Origin: Isoetes taiwanensis
Taxonomy: Eukaryota > Streptophyta > Lycopodiopsida > Isoetales > Isoetaceae
Direction of reading: 5' to 3'
NCBI GenBank assembly: GCA_021234155.1
Contig: JAJEKV010000013.1
Location: 8,755,193 to 8,819,192, forward strand
Length of the DNA stretch: 64,000 nt
Shown here: one piece after another, positions 39,804-49,909 of the stretch
Layout of the letters: every line of letters begins with the position of its first letter
Position numbering within the stretch: position 1 is the first letter of the stretch
The notes under the pieces: model-generated
Told to the model about the DNA's origin: nothing
The model's input: the letters and a program-made list of their open reading frames with translations, nothing else
Databases searched by the model: none
Program-made: the position numbers and the translations under genes

Positions 39804-41567
39804 GTGACCTCTGCTGTTCATGCAAAGTCTTCGTGGCACTACCGTCTTGGGCATCCTGGGATGTCTCCTGTTCAACACTTAGTCCAGAAAGGCCTCCTCA
39901 AGGACATGCCTCCTCATATACCATGCAATGTCTGTCTCACTAGCAAGAACCCTCGTTCATCCTTTGCCAACTCTTCCTCTCAAGCTTCCCACCGCCTTGC
40001 ACTTGTCCACACAGACATATGTGGCCCAATTCGGCCTGCTACCGTAGGAGGAGCTCAATACATCATCACCTTCCTTGACGACCATAGCAGACGCCTTTCT
40101 GTCCAACTGTTGCAGCGCAAATCTGAAGCCTTCTTGGCCTTTACCCATTTTGTATCAGAAATGGAAAGATACACGGCCTCCAAACTGATCACCCTCCGGA
40201 GTGATGGCAAAGGGGAGTTCAATTCCAAATCCTTTGCTGACTTTTGTTCTACACAGGGGATCAAACATGAAGTCTCTTCCCCTTATTCTCCAGAGCAAAA
40301 CGGACGAGCAGAACGTATCAACCGCTCTCTCTTGGATATAGCCCGTTCCTTATTGCTTAGCATGCATGTCCCAAATTATTTCTGGGGTGAAGCCATTCAC
40401 ACTGCAGCCTACTTGCTGAACCGCATGCCCCATTCCAGTCTTGATTTCCAGATTCCAGAAGAGATATGGACCGGACAACCTATTTCTATCAACCACTTGC
40501 GTGTGTTTGGATGCAAGGCTTTTGCCCACATACCTTCTGCCAAAAGATCCAAGCTCGATGCTCAAGCTGTCACCTGCATGTTCCTTGGTTATTCAATCAC
40601 CTCCAAGGCCTACCGTCCAGTACCACACGGAAGCAAAGAAGTTACTTGTCACATGCCATGCCAAGTTCAACAATTTGAACCATGCTTTCCTCATCCTTCT
40701 GCACCCATTTCATTGCCTCTGCATGAATTCTCCATTGATGTTTGCCTTCCAACTCCTGCTCCTAGAGAATCTGCACCACTTGAATCTACACCACTTCCCC
40801 CCTCTGATGATATGCCCCAGCCTCCTGCTGTCCCCAATGCATCTTCTCTTACTGAACCTCCCTCTACAGTCACAGATCTTCCTCCTGCAACTCGACCATC
40901 TCGCATCAAAAGACCTCCGGTTTGGGCATCAGACTATGACTTCTCTGTTGAAGAACACCCTTTGGAACCTCACACTTTTTCCCAAGCCATGAATAGTGCA
41001 CACCGTAAAGAGTGGTTACAGGCAATGCATGCAGAACTTGACTCTATCCATGAGACCAACACTTGGTCACTAGTTCCCAGGCCTCCTAATCGTGCAGTCA
41101 TTGGTAGCAGATGGGTCTTCCGCATCAAGTATACTTCTAATGGAGAAATTGACCGATTCAAAGCCCGCTTGGTGGCTAAAGGCTTCACTCAAATCGAAGG
41201 CCTTGACTATGAGGAGACTTTTGCTCCAGTTGCTAAAATGCCTTCTATTCGACTAATCCTTGCTTTTGCAGTGCTGAATAAACTCCACATTCATCAAATG
41301 GACGTCAACAATGCCTTTCTTCATGGAGATGTTCAAGAAGAAATATATATTGAGCAGCCCCAAGGTTTCATTGATTCCCTTGCTCCGCAAAAAGTATGTC
41401 GCCTTCACAAAGCACTCTACGGCCTCAAGCAAGCTTCGAGATCCTGGTATGCCAAACTTGATCAGACCCTGCTCAATCTTAAATTCTCCCGCTGTCCTTC
41501 TGATCCCAGCGTCTATCGATCCTCATCTCCGCATCTCCTCATCATCCTAGTTTATGTTGATGACTAA
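39804..41567 (+). CDS. Copia integrase and reverse transcriptase, stops after YVDD
   Basis: This 587-residue frame carries the GAG-pre-integrase motif (HYRLGHPGMS, residues about 12-22, then Cys-x2-Cys), the integrase core with its acidic residues (HTDICGPI, RSDGKGEF, and the Glu in GRAER), the copia-specific C-terminal linker rich in Pro and Ser, and the reverse transcriptase from WSLVPRPP through [19 protein letters not shown] and ALYGLKQAS to the catalytic YVDD at the very end. The frame terminates with TAA directly after YVDD. Copy A has the same GATGACTAA, so the stop is shared by both copies. The M at 39,804 is not a natural start, because the polyprotein should continue from gag-protease. 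Confidence 0.9.
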   Translation: MTSAVHAKSSWHYRLGHPGMSPVQHLVQKGLLKDMPPHIPCNVCLTSKNPRSSFANSSSQASHRLALVHTDICGPIRPATVGGAQYIITFLDDHSRRLSVQLLQRKSEAFLAFTHFVSEMERYTASKLITLRSDGKGEFNSKSFADFCSTQGIKHEVSSPYSPEQNGRAERINRSLLDIARSLLLSMHVPNYFWGEAIHTAAYLLNRMPHSSLDFQIPEEIWTGQPISINHLRVFGCKAFAHIPSAKRSKLDAQAVTCMFLGYSITSKAYRPVPHGSKEVTCHMPCQVQQFEPCFPHPSAPISLPLHEFSIDVCLPTPAPRESAPLESTPLPPSDDMPQPPAVPNASSLTEPPSTVTDLPPATRPSRIKRPPVWASDYDFSVEEHPLEPHTFSQAMNSAHRKEWLQAMHAELDSIHETNTWSLVPRPPNRAVIGSRWVFRIKYTSNGEIDRFKARLVAKGFTQIEGLDYEETFAPVAKMPSIRLILAFAVLNKLHIHQMDVNNAFLHGDVQEEIYIEQPQGFIDSLAPQKVCRLHKALYGLKQASRSWYAKLDQTLLNLKFSRCPSDPSVYRSSSPHLLIILVYVDD

Positions 41568-42516
41568 TTGCTTCTGGCAGCAGACCTCAATGACCTCATT
41601 ACTCTTAAATCCCAACTCCAGTCTCAGTTTTGCATGAAAGACATTGGCCCAGCTTCTTATTTCCTCGGTATGTCTCTGAATTATGACCGTGCCAAAGGAA
41701 CTCTCCATTTGCATCAGAGCCGATACATTCAAGACATTCTCCGCCGCTTTGCCCTCATCAATTGCAACCCCGTAGCCACACCACTTGAACCTGGAGTCTC
41801 TCTACTCAATTCTGATCCACCATGCTCCTCCTCCATTCAGCACATCCATACCAATTACCGCACCATTCTCGGATTACTCAATTTTGCTGCTACTTGTTCC
41901 CGTCCAGACCTCTCCTTTCCTGTGTGCAAACTCAGCCAATTCAGTCTAGATCCCAAACATTCTCATTGTGTCTCTCTGAAACGAATCCTCTGCTACCTTG
42001 CTGGCAGTTCATCCCATGGCCTTCTCTACCCAAGCCAGCCCTCTCCCCTTCTAGTAGGATACTTCACGATGCGGTGGGCCGTTGATCACAATGACCGTCA
42101 CTCCGTTTCTAGATTCATTTTTTGCCTTGCAGGAGCTGCCATAAGCTGGAGCAGCAGCAAGCAAGTGTGTTGCTCTCTCCACCACTGAAGCGGAATACAT
42201 TGCTCTTGCTCATGCTAGCAAAGAAGCCATTTGGTTACAGCGCTTCAGCAGTGAACTCAGCATCAGCTCCCATATTGGCTTGACCATTCATGTGGACAAT
42301 CAAGGTGCCATTGCAGTTGCCAAAAATCCTGTTCTACATCGACGCATGAAGCACATAGATATCAGGTTTCATTTTATTCGTGAGCTGTTTGAACAAGGTA
42401 TCATCACTCTCAAATATCTGTGTACTGAAGAGATGCCAGCCGACATGCTCACTAAACCATTGGCACGTCCCAAATTTGCCAAGTTCATCAACTTCATTCA
42501 GTTGGTATGCCTCTGA
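41568..42516 (+). pseudogene. Copia RT thumb and RNase H, frameshifted
   Basis: Continues the RT frame after the stop (LLLAADLNDL, CMKDIGPASYFLGM) and then RNase H (LLVGYF..., ISWSSSKQ). The frame shifts at about 42,180, where TEAEYIALAHASKEA resumes in another frame and runs to a stop at 42,516, with the conserved VDNQGAI, KHIDIRFHFIRE and DMLTKPL. The first RNase H Asp region (normally YSDADWAGD) is altered at 42,060-42,080, a place full of expected CTG sites, so consensus error is a possible cause. Confidence 0.85.
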
Positions 42517-42564
42517 GTGGGGGATATTCTGCAACAGAGCCACACCAAGATTCCTCCAATCACT

Positions 42565-42573
42565 GAGTGGGGG
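42565..42573 (+). promoter_or_regulatory. Copia polypurine tract
   Basis: GAGTGGGGG directly precedes the TG of the 3' LTR and is the expected primer site for plus-strand DNA synthesis. A second near-identical GAGTGGGGG at 42,515-42,523 could be a decoy or secondary tract. Confidence 0.75.
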
Positions 42574-42884
42574 TGTTGAAGATAGCAGTAATTACAGGAA
42601 TCTCATCAAACAAGAAGTAGTTAGAATCATTAGATTCTATTGTTTGTTTCTATTTTCAGTATCATTAGAAGGTCAGTCACTTAAGAGTCAGTTAAGGGAA
42701 GCACTACTTAATGACGAGTCTTGAGGACACAACGTATCCAATTGTGTGTACCCTTGATCATCTTTCTTGTTTTCATGACCTCAGGCGCAGATCACTGAGA
42801 GCTCGCCTGCTTGTGTCTCTGTTGTATTTCCTCTGATATCAATCTAGTCTTCTATTTGTTTCTTACTAGATTCATATTCCAACA
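42574..42884 (+). repeat. 3' LTR of the copia element
   Basis: Near-identical to 38,135-38,444; starts TGTTGAAGATAGCAG, ends TTCCAACA, and is followed by the target-site duplication TAAAC at 42,885-42,889. Confidence 0.93.
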
Positions 42885-43470
42885 TAAACCAGAGGACCGG
42901 AGTGTTAAGGGAACCAAATACCAGTGCAAATCAACACAGTAAATTTGCACTGGTGTTAAGGTTCCCAACACAGTAAATTTGCACTGGTGTTAAGGTTCCC
43001 AACAGACACGCACTCTTATCCTTGAGTATATGCTATTAATTGATATTGTGTACCAGTACATGCTGCAAATTCCTTATCATCATCAACTAAGAAAATGAAG
43101 AATGTTGTCATATCTTACATTCTTAGATCATTTGGGATACGTAATCAGAGTTGGCTGATTTTAATGCCAATCTAGCTTATCCTGTATAATGGGATCCATG
43201 ACACTGCATTGCTTAATGATATATTATCGATATTGTATATACTACACCTCATGATAATGATAGACAAAAATCTAGAACCTTGATATAAATGCTGCCAGAA
43301 ACAGGGTATCCACAGTTTCAACTGATCCTACTTATTTTTTATTTTTGTGGCTAACAAACATATGTGTCCCAAACAGTAAATTTGCTGCTCATAATAACTT
43401 GTACTAATATTTATAAACTGCAATGTTTTACAACCTGACCAGATCTTCTGTAATGATTACAAAATATGCC
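42885..43470. repeat. Copia 3' flank with a 34-bp tandem repeat
   Basis: After the target-site duplication, a 34-bp unit beginning CACAGTAAATTTGC is present twice at 42,935-43,002. It is preceded at 42,909-42,931 by an imperfect inverted copy of part of the same unit, so the strand could fold back. Copy A has the same pair in degraded form at about 2,620-2,700. The rest of the stretch is AT-rich and I see no gene. Confidence 0.7.
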
Positions 43471-43639
43471 TGCATCTCATATTCCCACATTTTGAAATCC
43501 CATTACAGGTTGGTGTTTGTTGAATTGTTTCTGATTCCGTTCTCGATGCTTACGATGCTTAGCTTACCTTTGTCACATGTCTTATCTTCTCCTGGATAAT
43601 GATGGACAAATACATGTAATGATAGACGAAGATTCAAAA

Positions 43640-43960
43640 CCTGTAAAGTTCTTCCAATACTTTTGGACTCTTAACTCTTTGAATTCTCCTGCTGCAGTTG
43701 AGGTAACACAATAATCAAAGTGACTCGTGCAACATTCCTCGCATACAATCATTTCAGATGCTGGCATATTATTTGCTATTGTGGCTGCCACCCGTAGAAT
43801 GCACAAGCTGAACCCTGCAATGCATAAAAACTAGTGTTATAGACCTAGCTTGAGCTGAGCAGGACAATGGCTATTAAACTGCAAAACTCCCAAATGAATC
43901 AAAATGAATTCTTGCATTCGAGCAATGTCATTACTGAGATGCAGCTTGCCAAGATCCTAT
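43640..43960 (-). CDS. Candidate 3' exons downstream of the BTB exons
   Basis: Two open minus-strand stretches follow the BTB exons: 43,956-43,845 (DLGKLHLSNDIARMQEF...) and 43,814 to about 43,640 (FSLCILRVAATIANNMPASE...). They would join in phase through GT...AG, but the implied intron is only 30 nt, too short for a plant. One or both may therefore be chance open frames. Copy A has the same sequence at about 3,430-3,640. Confidence 0.3.
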
Positions 43961-44181
43961 AGATTAGGTAAAGCAGAACATGTCATGAACAACTAGCTTC
44001 ACTATCCATTTTAGGGTGGGATGAGTCATCAATTAAGGTATCGATGAACTGATAGAAAATTAAGAATCCCATCCTTAGCCACTTAAGGATTTTGTGAAGT
44101 GACTCTTGGGGGATAGAAGCGAATAGTCGTGGAACCGTAATATATGGCACTAAAAGAGCAATGAGAGTGTACCCCATTTAC

Positions 44182-45688
44182 GTGTTCTAAAAGCTTGTCA
44201 CAATATTCCTGTTGAAAGAAATAAAACTCCAAATCTATCTGTTGGAATCAGCAAAGGCAACAAAAGTGCAGATTTCTCAAGGCCAAGAGAACCAGAATAC
44301 ATATATTTAATCATTGCCTCAAAGACCTCAAAATCAGCATCTTTAATATAAATTTGAGTTGTACTACTTTTGCTCATGCCATTGGTAAACATCTAAAACA
44401 TCATAAATATGTTCATCAGCTAAGCTCATTTCACATATTAAGAAAAAATTAATCCACAATAGTATAATAAGGAGGTTGCCATATTTACCAACCTTTGCAA
44501 ATGGCAAGCTCCATGCACTTAAAATAAGCCTATGGGCCTTTATGATTTTTGCTCCATCCTCCAGTATAAGTTCAACATCACTCAATATCAATAGAGCCTG
44601 CATTCAATGCATCTCCCAATTTTTCACAATGTTGTGCCAATCTCTCAATACCAAACTCTGCAGCAATCTCTTTATCTAGTGTGAGGGCTTTTGCTTTCAA
44701 GGGTAAAAACTAACTTATATGAGTCTCGTTGCCAATTCGAGGTTCGCAAGCATGGTAGCATGGTGGCTACGCCACTGCTCTTTTTGAGTAGTTCAACGGA
44801 ATGGCATTCTTAGACATAGAAGATCTAACTAAGACTAATAAACAGACAAACTTTTGGAAGCTAATACCATCATTGACAAATTGGAGTTGGGATGCATGTG
44901 TTAAGAAAGTATAAGTTTTACCACAACTAAATCTAATTTTATGTAATATGAATATAGCTGGTAATTATCATGGTCTATGTTGCTACATGGAAAATCAAAC
45001 TTTCTTCATGGCTTGCACTTCAAATCTATATATCTCATCATCCTCACAATAAAAGACACAGTCTGGTTATTAAAGTTGCAGCTCCAAACATGGCAAAAGG
45101 ATGGATAGATTCAAGTTCCCAACAGACATGCACTCTTATCCTTGAGTATTACTATTTGGGGTGTGGAGAACGAAATATGGCATAGCCACTGCGTAGGGGA
45201 TGTTTGGGTTGCATACAAAACCAGCCCTTGTGCATAGTGTAGCTACATCCCATGAATTGAACAGAATATTTTTGATGTCTTCCTCCATCAGTGGACTCAA
45301 GTTTTGCAAAAGCTCTTTGGGAATGTTCAGTCCTGGCATCTTCTCCCTTATTGCCTGCAAGGCAGTATATCTGGAATCTGCCTTAGCTCTCCATACCTGC
45401 ATTAACAAATGCCCACACTTGAAGTTAGCACCATAACTATATTACCCATTATATAGAGCTGGCTAGCATACTATTATATGGCATCTTACCATAGAGCAAA
45501 AAAGGATTGCCAAGATTGATGCCCTTGCTGTGAAAGCCATCGCTTTGTCTTGGCAAGCTTCTGATCTATTGCCTCTCTTATATTCAAAACTTTGGTTCTT
45601 TTTTAAATCCATGCTAATGTCATCATGGTACTTCAAGGGGCCACCCCCATTTGCTCATAATATTGTATGAGGGACCACCATAAAATTT
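44182..45688 (-). CDS. BTB/POZ-domain protein, multi-exon, partial model
   Basis: Exons read on the minus strand: 45,688-45,490 (acceptor after TTTAGGCAG, donor GTAAG; residues ...KWGGPLKYHDD...), 45,396 to about 45,240 (acceptor ATGCAG; starts VWRAKADSRY), about 44,714-44,493 (ALTLDKEIAAEFG..., then SDVELILEDGAKIIKAHR), and 44,392-44,182 (MFTNGMSKSSTTQIYIKDAD...). The 100-bp intron 44,393-44,492 has GT-AG ends and joins in phase to read AHRLILSAW...FAK|MFTNGM, the core of a BTB domain. Such proteins usually dimerise and act as CUL3 adaptors or scaffolds. A frame slip occurs at about 44,585 (…NAGSIDIE then SDVEL), shared by both copies, and another at about 44,230. Start and end are not defined. 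The family could be the ARM-plus-BTB group related to Arabidopsis At1g04390, but that is a weak guess. Confidence 0.72.
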
Positions 45689-46190
45689 CTGCCTAAACCA
45701 ATCCTTTACTTATCAGCACTAGATTGTAAAACTAATGCACAAATTCCGTCTATTTTATACCACAGCTCATGACAATGATAGACAAAGATCTAGAACCTAG
45801 ATATAAATGCTCAGAAGATATTCTTTACTATTCTAACTAGCCATGCAACTCTATTCTCATATTTTATACTAATGGCTTACGTCTGTATAAAGATTGATCT
45901 GGTAATTTACTCGCTTTATGAACAGCTTAAATGCACTAAAAGACCAAAAAGCAATAGGCCCATTTAAGAATCTAGACCAATCTAATCAGACTACCAACAT
46001 CAGCTTCCCTTAAGAAAAAAAGGTCGTTACCATGCATGCACCACTTAACCATACAATCAAGAGTAGATGTTTTACATTGTTTCCTTTCCAGACTTGATGG
46101 ACTCGTTTCTAACCCGTTGGGTTCCCGTGGACGTAAAAATTCATCTTATCTTATCTCTTATTCTTTCACCTCTGTGTATGCATTGGAAAT

Positions 46191-46337
46191 TTACTCTAGT
46201 TTATTATTAAGCCCATTTCTCCGATGCATTATCACATACATCGACCAAGCTGTGTTTCCAATGCTTATGATCTGATCACCCCATGGCCTTATCCACAAAA
46301 CAACTTTCCCAAATATAATTGCACTTCCACGATACCT
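46191..46337 (-). CDS. Candidate upstream exon, possibly of the BTB gene
   Basis: On the minus strand an open stretch reads YRGSAIIFGKVVLWIRPW...ISIGNT...WSMYVIMHRRNGLNNKL. The same reading survives in copy A at about 5,877-6,022, with different local frame breaks. It lies about 0.5 kb upstream of the first BTB exon on the same strand and could be an N-terminal helical-repeat exon, but I cannot place its splice sites with confidence. Confidence 0.4.
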   Translation of the reverse strand, partial: RYRGSAIIFGKVVLWIRPWGDQIISIGNTAWSMYVIMHRRNGLNNKLE

Positions 46338-47170
46338 ATTGCTTTCCTGTTACAGTTCAGTGTTGCGTCAACTGCAATTTTTAATGCGAACAAAGTTCAC
46401 TGCTAGCATCCAAAGCTAGCACGAACCAATGCTTTTAAAGTTCATCAAAAGAAAATCTTGAAGACCAGCCTGCTACCTAATTCCTAGAACCCAAGGAAAA
46501 TACGTAAATCAGCAAATTACTTGCTTCGTAAAAAGCTTAAGTCAAGAGGATAAACTTTTTTTGACATTACAATTTTGCTTAAGTTTGCCTATATGGCATG
46601 GATACAATGGTATGATAAGACAAACTTCATATTTTGATTTTGTTTAAGTTGCGTAACATTAAAATGTGATGTGATACTTAATATCTATTTTTATTCTTAT
46701 TTATATGGCGTGTCCTGAACGCAGCATTTTGATTTGATTTTGATGTGATATCGCTATTGAGCACTTAATGCATAGTGGTAATCAACTGATTTTAATATAG
46801 ATTGACTTCTTTTTGTCCTGATGAAATGAGATCGAGTGTGAATTTTGTTTGCAGGAAGGATCATATTCAAATTTATAATTTCCGATTGAATGAGAAAACT
46901 AGAGGAAACTTTCCGACGAGGGGAAAAGGGTTCCCCAATGCCAACGGTCGAAATTGGGGGGTTCCTCCCCAAAATATCCGATTAAAGTACGAAATATCCG
47001 ACTTACTAAAGTAGATGCAGGCAAAATTTCGGTCGAAATTTCATAAAAATAGTGTTAAATCCGGCAAGTTTGAGGTATTTTTCTCAAAAATCCGGTAAGC
47101 ATAAATAGAAGGCGGCATTTTTGCTGGTTAGGCCTAGTATGCCTCAACTGACCCCCATGAAAGAGAGCCC

Positions 47171-49909
47171 ATGTGGCTTGAAATCAACAACTGGATGAGT
47201 CAGCATCAGCATGTTGAGAACTGGGTGGTTACTGGAGATTTTAATAACACCCCTCATAGTGATATGAAGCTTGGCAACAAAATCAACATGTCCATTAATG
47301 AAAGATATTCCTGGGACAATTGGATGTCCAACCAAGACCTTATCTATGTCCCATCTTCAAACACAAAATTCTCCTGGAGCAACAAGAGAAAGGGTGACCA
47401 GAGGACTTTTTGCATGCTGGACAGATTTTATATCCATAATTCTGCTAGCTGGTTAGACAACTGTATTGTCACTGGAGATATTGCAAGCACCATCTCAGAT
47501 CACCAACCACACTTCCTTGACACTAAAGATCTGAGAATTGGCCCTAGAAGTAAGAACACTCCCTTCAAGTTTAACACTTCTCTGCTCCAAATGAAGTCTT
47601 TCTGTCAAGAGTTTACCTCTTTCTACCTCTCTCTGCCCAAGATTGGCCAACATCAATCCATGAAGTGCTTCAATGATAAAATGAAGAAAGTCAAAGATTG
47701 GGTGAAACAGTGGGGAAAAGACCTTGCTCAGAAAAGGAAAGCTATAATGTCCAGCCTGTTGGAACAAATCAAAAATATCAGATCTGATCTTGAAAGCAAT
47801 CCCAAGGATGACTCTCTGCACTTGAGAGAGGAACAATTAGAAATCCAGATCAAAGCTCTTGAAGAACACCAGGTTAAGGGGATGGCTCTTAGGAGTAAAG
47901 TTAAGATGTACAACCAATTGGACCATGAGAGTTCTAAAATGTTCTTTAGAATTGCTAGGAACAGGCTGGTTAATAACTCCATTACCCAGCTGGAAACTGA
48001 ACAAGGATCCACTCTTACAGATGAGAAGGAAATTGCCTCGGTCTTCCTAGATTTTTACACTAATCTTTTTAAAGAAGAGTTGATAGACGATTGTAAAATT
48101 CAGGAAGTCTTTGATATCATTGGCCCTCCTAATGAAATGATGGATGATGACTGGACTGAAGTCCCTGAACTTCCTGAAATCTTTGAAACTCTTAAAAAAA
48201 TGAAGCATGGGAAGAGTCCTGGTATAGATGGTTTTCAACCTGAATTCTTTATGGAATTTTGGCCTATTATGAAGGAAGACATCATTCAATTTGTTCAGGG
48301 GGTTTGGAGAGCCAGCTCTATTTATCCAACCTTCAATGTCGGGGTCATCTCTCTCATCCCTAAGACTGAATCCCCTTCTAAAACCAATGAATGGCGCCCC
48401 ATCTCCTTGACTACAACCTTATACAAGCTTGTAGCTAAGATTATAGCTGGTAGAATTTTGGTTCATCTCCATGAAAAAGTGAATGCCTGTCAATCTGCCT
48501 TTCTTCCCAGCAGATCCATACTGGATAACTATATAGCTGCAAATGAGGCCTTGCACTGGAATAGATTGACCAAACAAAACTGCATCCTCCTCAAGTTGGA
48601 CTTCAGAAGGGCTTATGACTGTATTTCTTGGAAATTCCTAGAGAAAGCCATGGTCCATATTGGCATTCATCCTGCCCTCACTAAGCTCATTATGGGATTA
48701 AACCAAAAAGCCACTTCATGTGTTATTGTCAATGGGACTCCTTCTGGTTTTTTCCACATTCAAAGAGGGGTGAGACAAGGCTGCCCCCTGGCTCCCTACC
48801 TCTTCATAATTGCTGCTGAAGTTCTCACCAAAATGGTCCTCTCTTACCAAGACAAGGGTCTGCTCCAAGGCCTTCAAATGCCTGATTCCAATAAACAGCT
48901 TTCCATTCTTCAATATGCTGATGATACCTTTACCATGTTGAGAGCTGGTAATGACAATATGAAGAATTTTATGGACTGTATCTCTAAATTTAGTGCTGCC
49001 TCTGGGATCCACCTGAATTATGCCAAATGTTCTATCCTAGCTGATGGCTCATATCCAGACCTTAATACATATGGCATCAAATTTGTTCCTAATGGCCAAT
49101 ACCTGACTCTTTTAGGCCTCCCCCTTGCAGTTCATATGTCCCATAAGATTGCTTGGCAGCCTCTGATTAATAGGATCAGGAAAAAGCTTATCCTCCTTAA
49201 AGGTTCTCTGTCCCTGGCTGGGAGGATTTTGATTGCCAACTCTGTCCTTGCCAGTAGCCATGTCTATTTCTCTTCTGCTTTGATTGCTGACAAGGCTTCC
49301 TATAATAAAATTGAGCAATGTATTAAAGAGTATATTTGGCAAGGTACACACCTTTCTGCCTGGGATCAGCTGACTCATAGTAAAAAGTCAGGGGGTTTGG
49401 GATGTAAATCCTTATTTCTACAGGCCCAAGTGCTTGGGGCCAAAAATGTGTGGAAAGCCATCTCTGGTTCCCAATCTCCTGCTATGGATTTTATTAGGTT
49501 CTGGTTTAATAAAAGTAAACCCTTAGGAAGTCCCTCCCTCAAGCACCAGCTCCCAGATTCTGCTTTCTATGAGTTCAAATATGCAGCTAATACTTCTCCT
49601 CTCCTTAGAAGTATCTTTAAAGCATGGGAGAAAGTGGCTGCTAACTTTACTCATGACAAATTGTCCAATTCAGTGAGAGATACCTCCATATTTTGGTCTC
49701 CTGTGATGGCCCCTTCCTCCTACTCTGCTATGGCTATCTGTCACCCTACATGTTACAAAAAATGGCACTCTGCCAATATTTTGCATGTCAGAGACCTCAT
49801 TGATGATGAGGAAAACTGGATTCCCTGGGAAGTGATCAAGAAGAAAGTAGGAGGGGGTGCTACTCATAGATCGATATATAAGAAAGTGGTACTCACCTAC
49901 CCTTCTTAG
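47171..49909 (+). CDS. LINE ORF2: endonuclease C-terminus and reverse transcriptase
   Basis: This 912-residue frame has the apurinic endonuclease core TGDFNNTP (residues about 22-29) and SDHQP (about 110), then a coiled linker, then the L1-type reverse transcriptase: KSPGIDGFQPEFF, ISLIPK, RPISLTTTLYKLVAKII, LLKLDFRRAYD (catalytic Asp), GVRQGCPLAPYLF, and the active site QYADD at about residue 582. The ATG is not the natural start, because the upstream codons YASTDPHEREP are also LINE sequence. The frame ends at TAG 49,907-49,909, and the homologous protein continues in another frame. The RT is intact, so an RT-competent parent must have existed recently. Confidence 0.92.
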   Translation: MWLEINNWMSQHQHVENWVVTGDFNNTPHSDMKLGNKINMSINERYSWDNWMSNQDLIYVPSSNTKFSWSNKRKGDQRTFCMLDRFYIHNSASWLDNCIVTGDIASTISDHQPHFLDTKDLRIGPRSKNTPFKFNTSLLQMKSFCQEFTSFYLSLPKIGQHQSMKCFNDKMKKVKDWVKQWGKDLAQKRKAIMSSLLEQIKNIRSDLESNPKDDSLHLREEQLEIQIKALEEHQVKGMALRSKVKMYNQLDHESSKMFFRIARNRLVNNSITQLETEQGSTLTDEKEIASVFLDFYTNLFKEELIDDCKIQEVFDIIGPPNEMMDDDWTEVPELPEIFETLKKMKHGKSPGIDGFQPEFFMEFWPIMKEDIIQFVQGVWRASSIYPTFNVGVISLIPKTESPSKTNEWRPISLTTTLYKLVAKIIAGRILVHLHEKVNACQSAFLPSRSILDNYIAANEALHWNRLTKQNCILLKLDFRRAYDCISWKFLEKAMVHIGIHPALTKLIMGLNQKATSCVIVNGTPSGFFHIQRGVRQGCPLAPYLFIIAAEVLTKMVLSYQDKGLLQGLQMPDSNKQLSILQYADDTFTMLRAGNDNMKNFMDCISKFSAASGIHLNYAKCSILADGSYPDLNTYGIKFVPNGQYLTLLGLPLAVHMSHKIAWQPLINRIRKKLILLKGSLSLAGRILIANSVLASSHVYFSSALIADKASYNKIEQCIKEYIWQGTHLSAWDQLTHSKKSGGLGCKSLFLQAQVLGAKNVWKAISGSQSPAMDFIRFWFNKSKPLGSPSLKHQLPDSAFYEFKYAANTSPLLRSIFKAWEKVAANFTHDKLSNSVRDTSIFWSPVMAPSSYSAMAICHPTCYKKWHSANILHVRDLIDDEENWIPWEVIKKKVGGGATHRSIYKKVVLTYPS

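Larger units (their letters stand above)
38135..42884 (+). mobile_element. Complete-ended Ty1/copia LTR retrotransposon
   Basis: The element is bounded by two LTRs of about 310 bp, both starting TGTTGAAGATAG and ending TTCCAACA, and is flanked by a perfect 5-bp target-site duplication TAAAC (38,130-38,134 and 42,885-42,889). Two bases after the 5' LTR lies a primer-binding site (38,447-38,459), and a purine-rich tract GAGTGGGGG (42,565-42,573) abuts the 3' LTR. The order gag, zinc knuckle, protease, integrase, reverse transcriptase, RNase H is the copia order. The coding region is interrupted by several frameshifts and by an in-frame stop after the YVDD motif, so this copy is probably non-autonomous as read. 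Copy A (1-2,584) has the same 3' LTR followed by the same TAAAC, so both copies descend from one insertion event. Confidence 0.95.

Noticed and set aside
43815-43844. A 30-nt intron joining two in-phase minus-strand open stretches
   Set aside because: Far shorter than known plant introns. Kept only as a low-confidence candidate exon pair.
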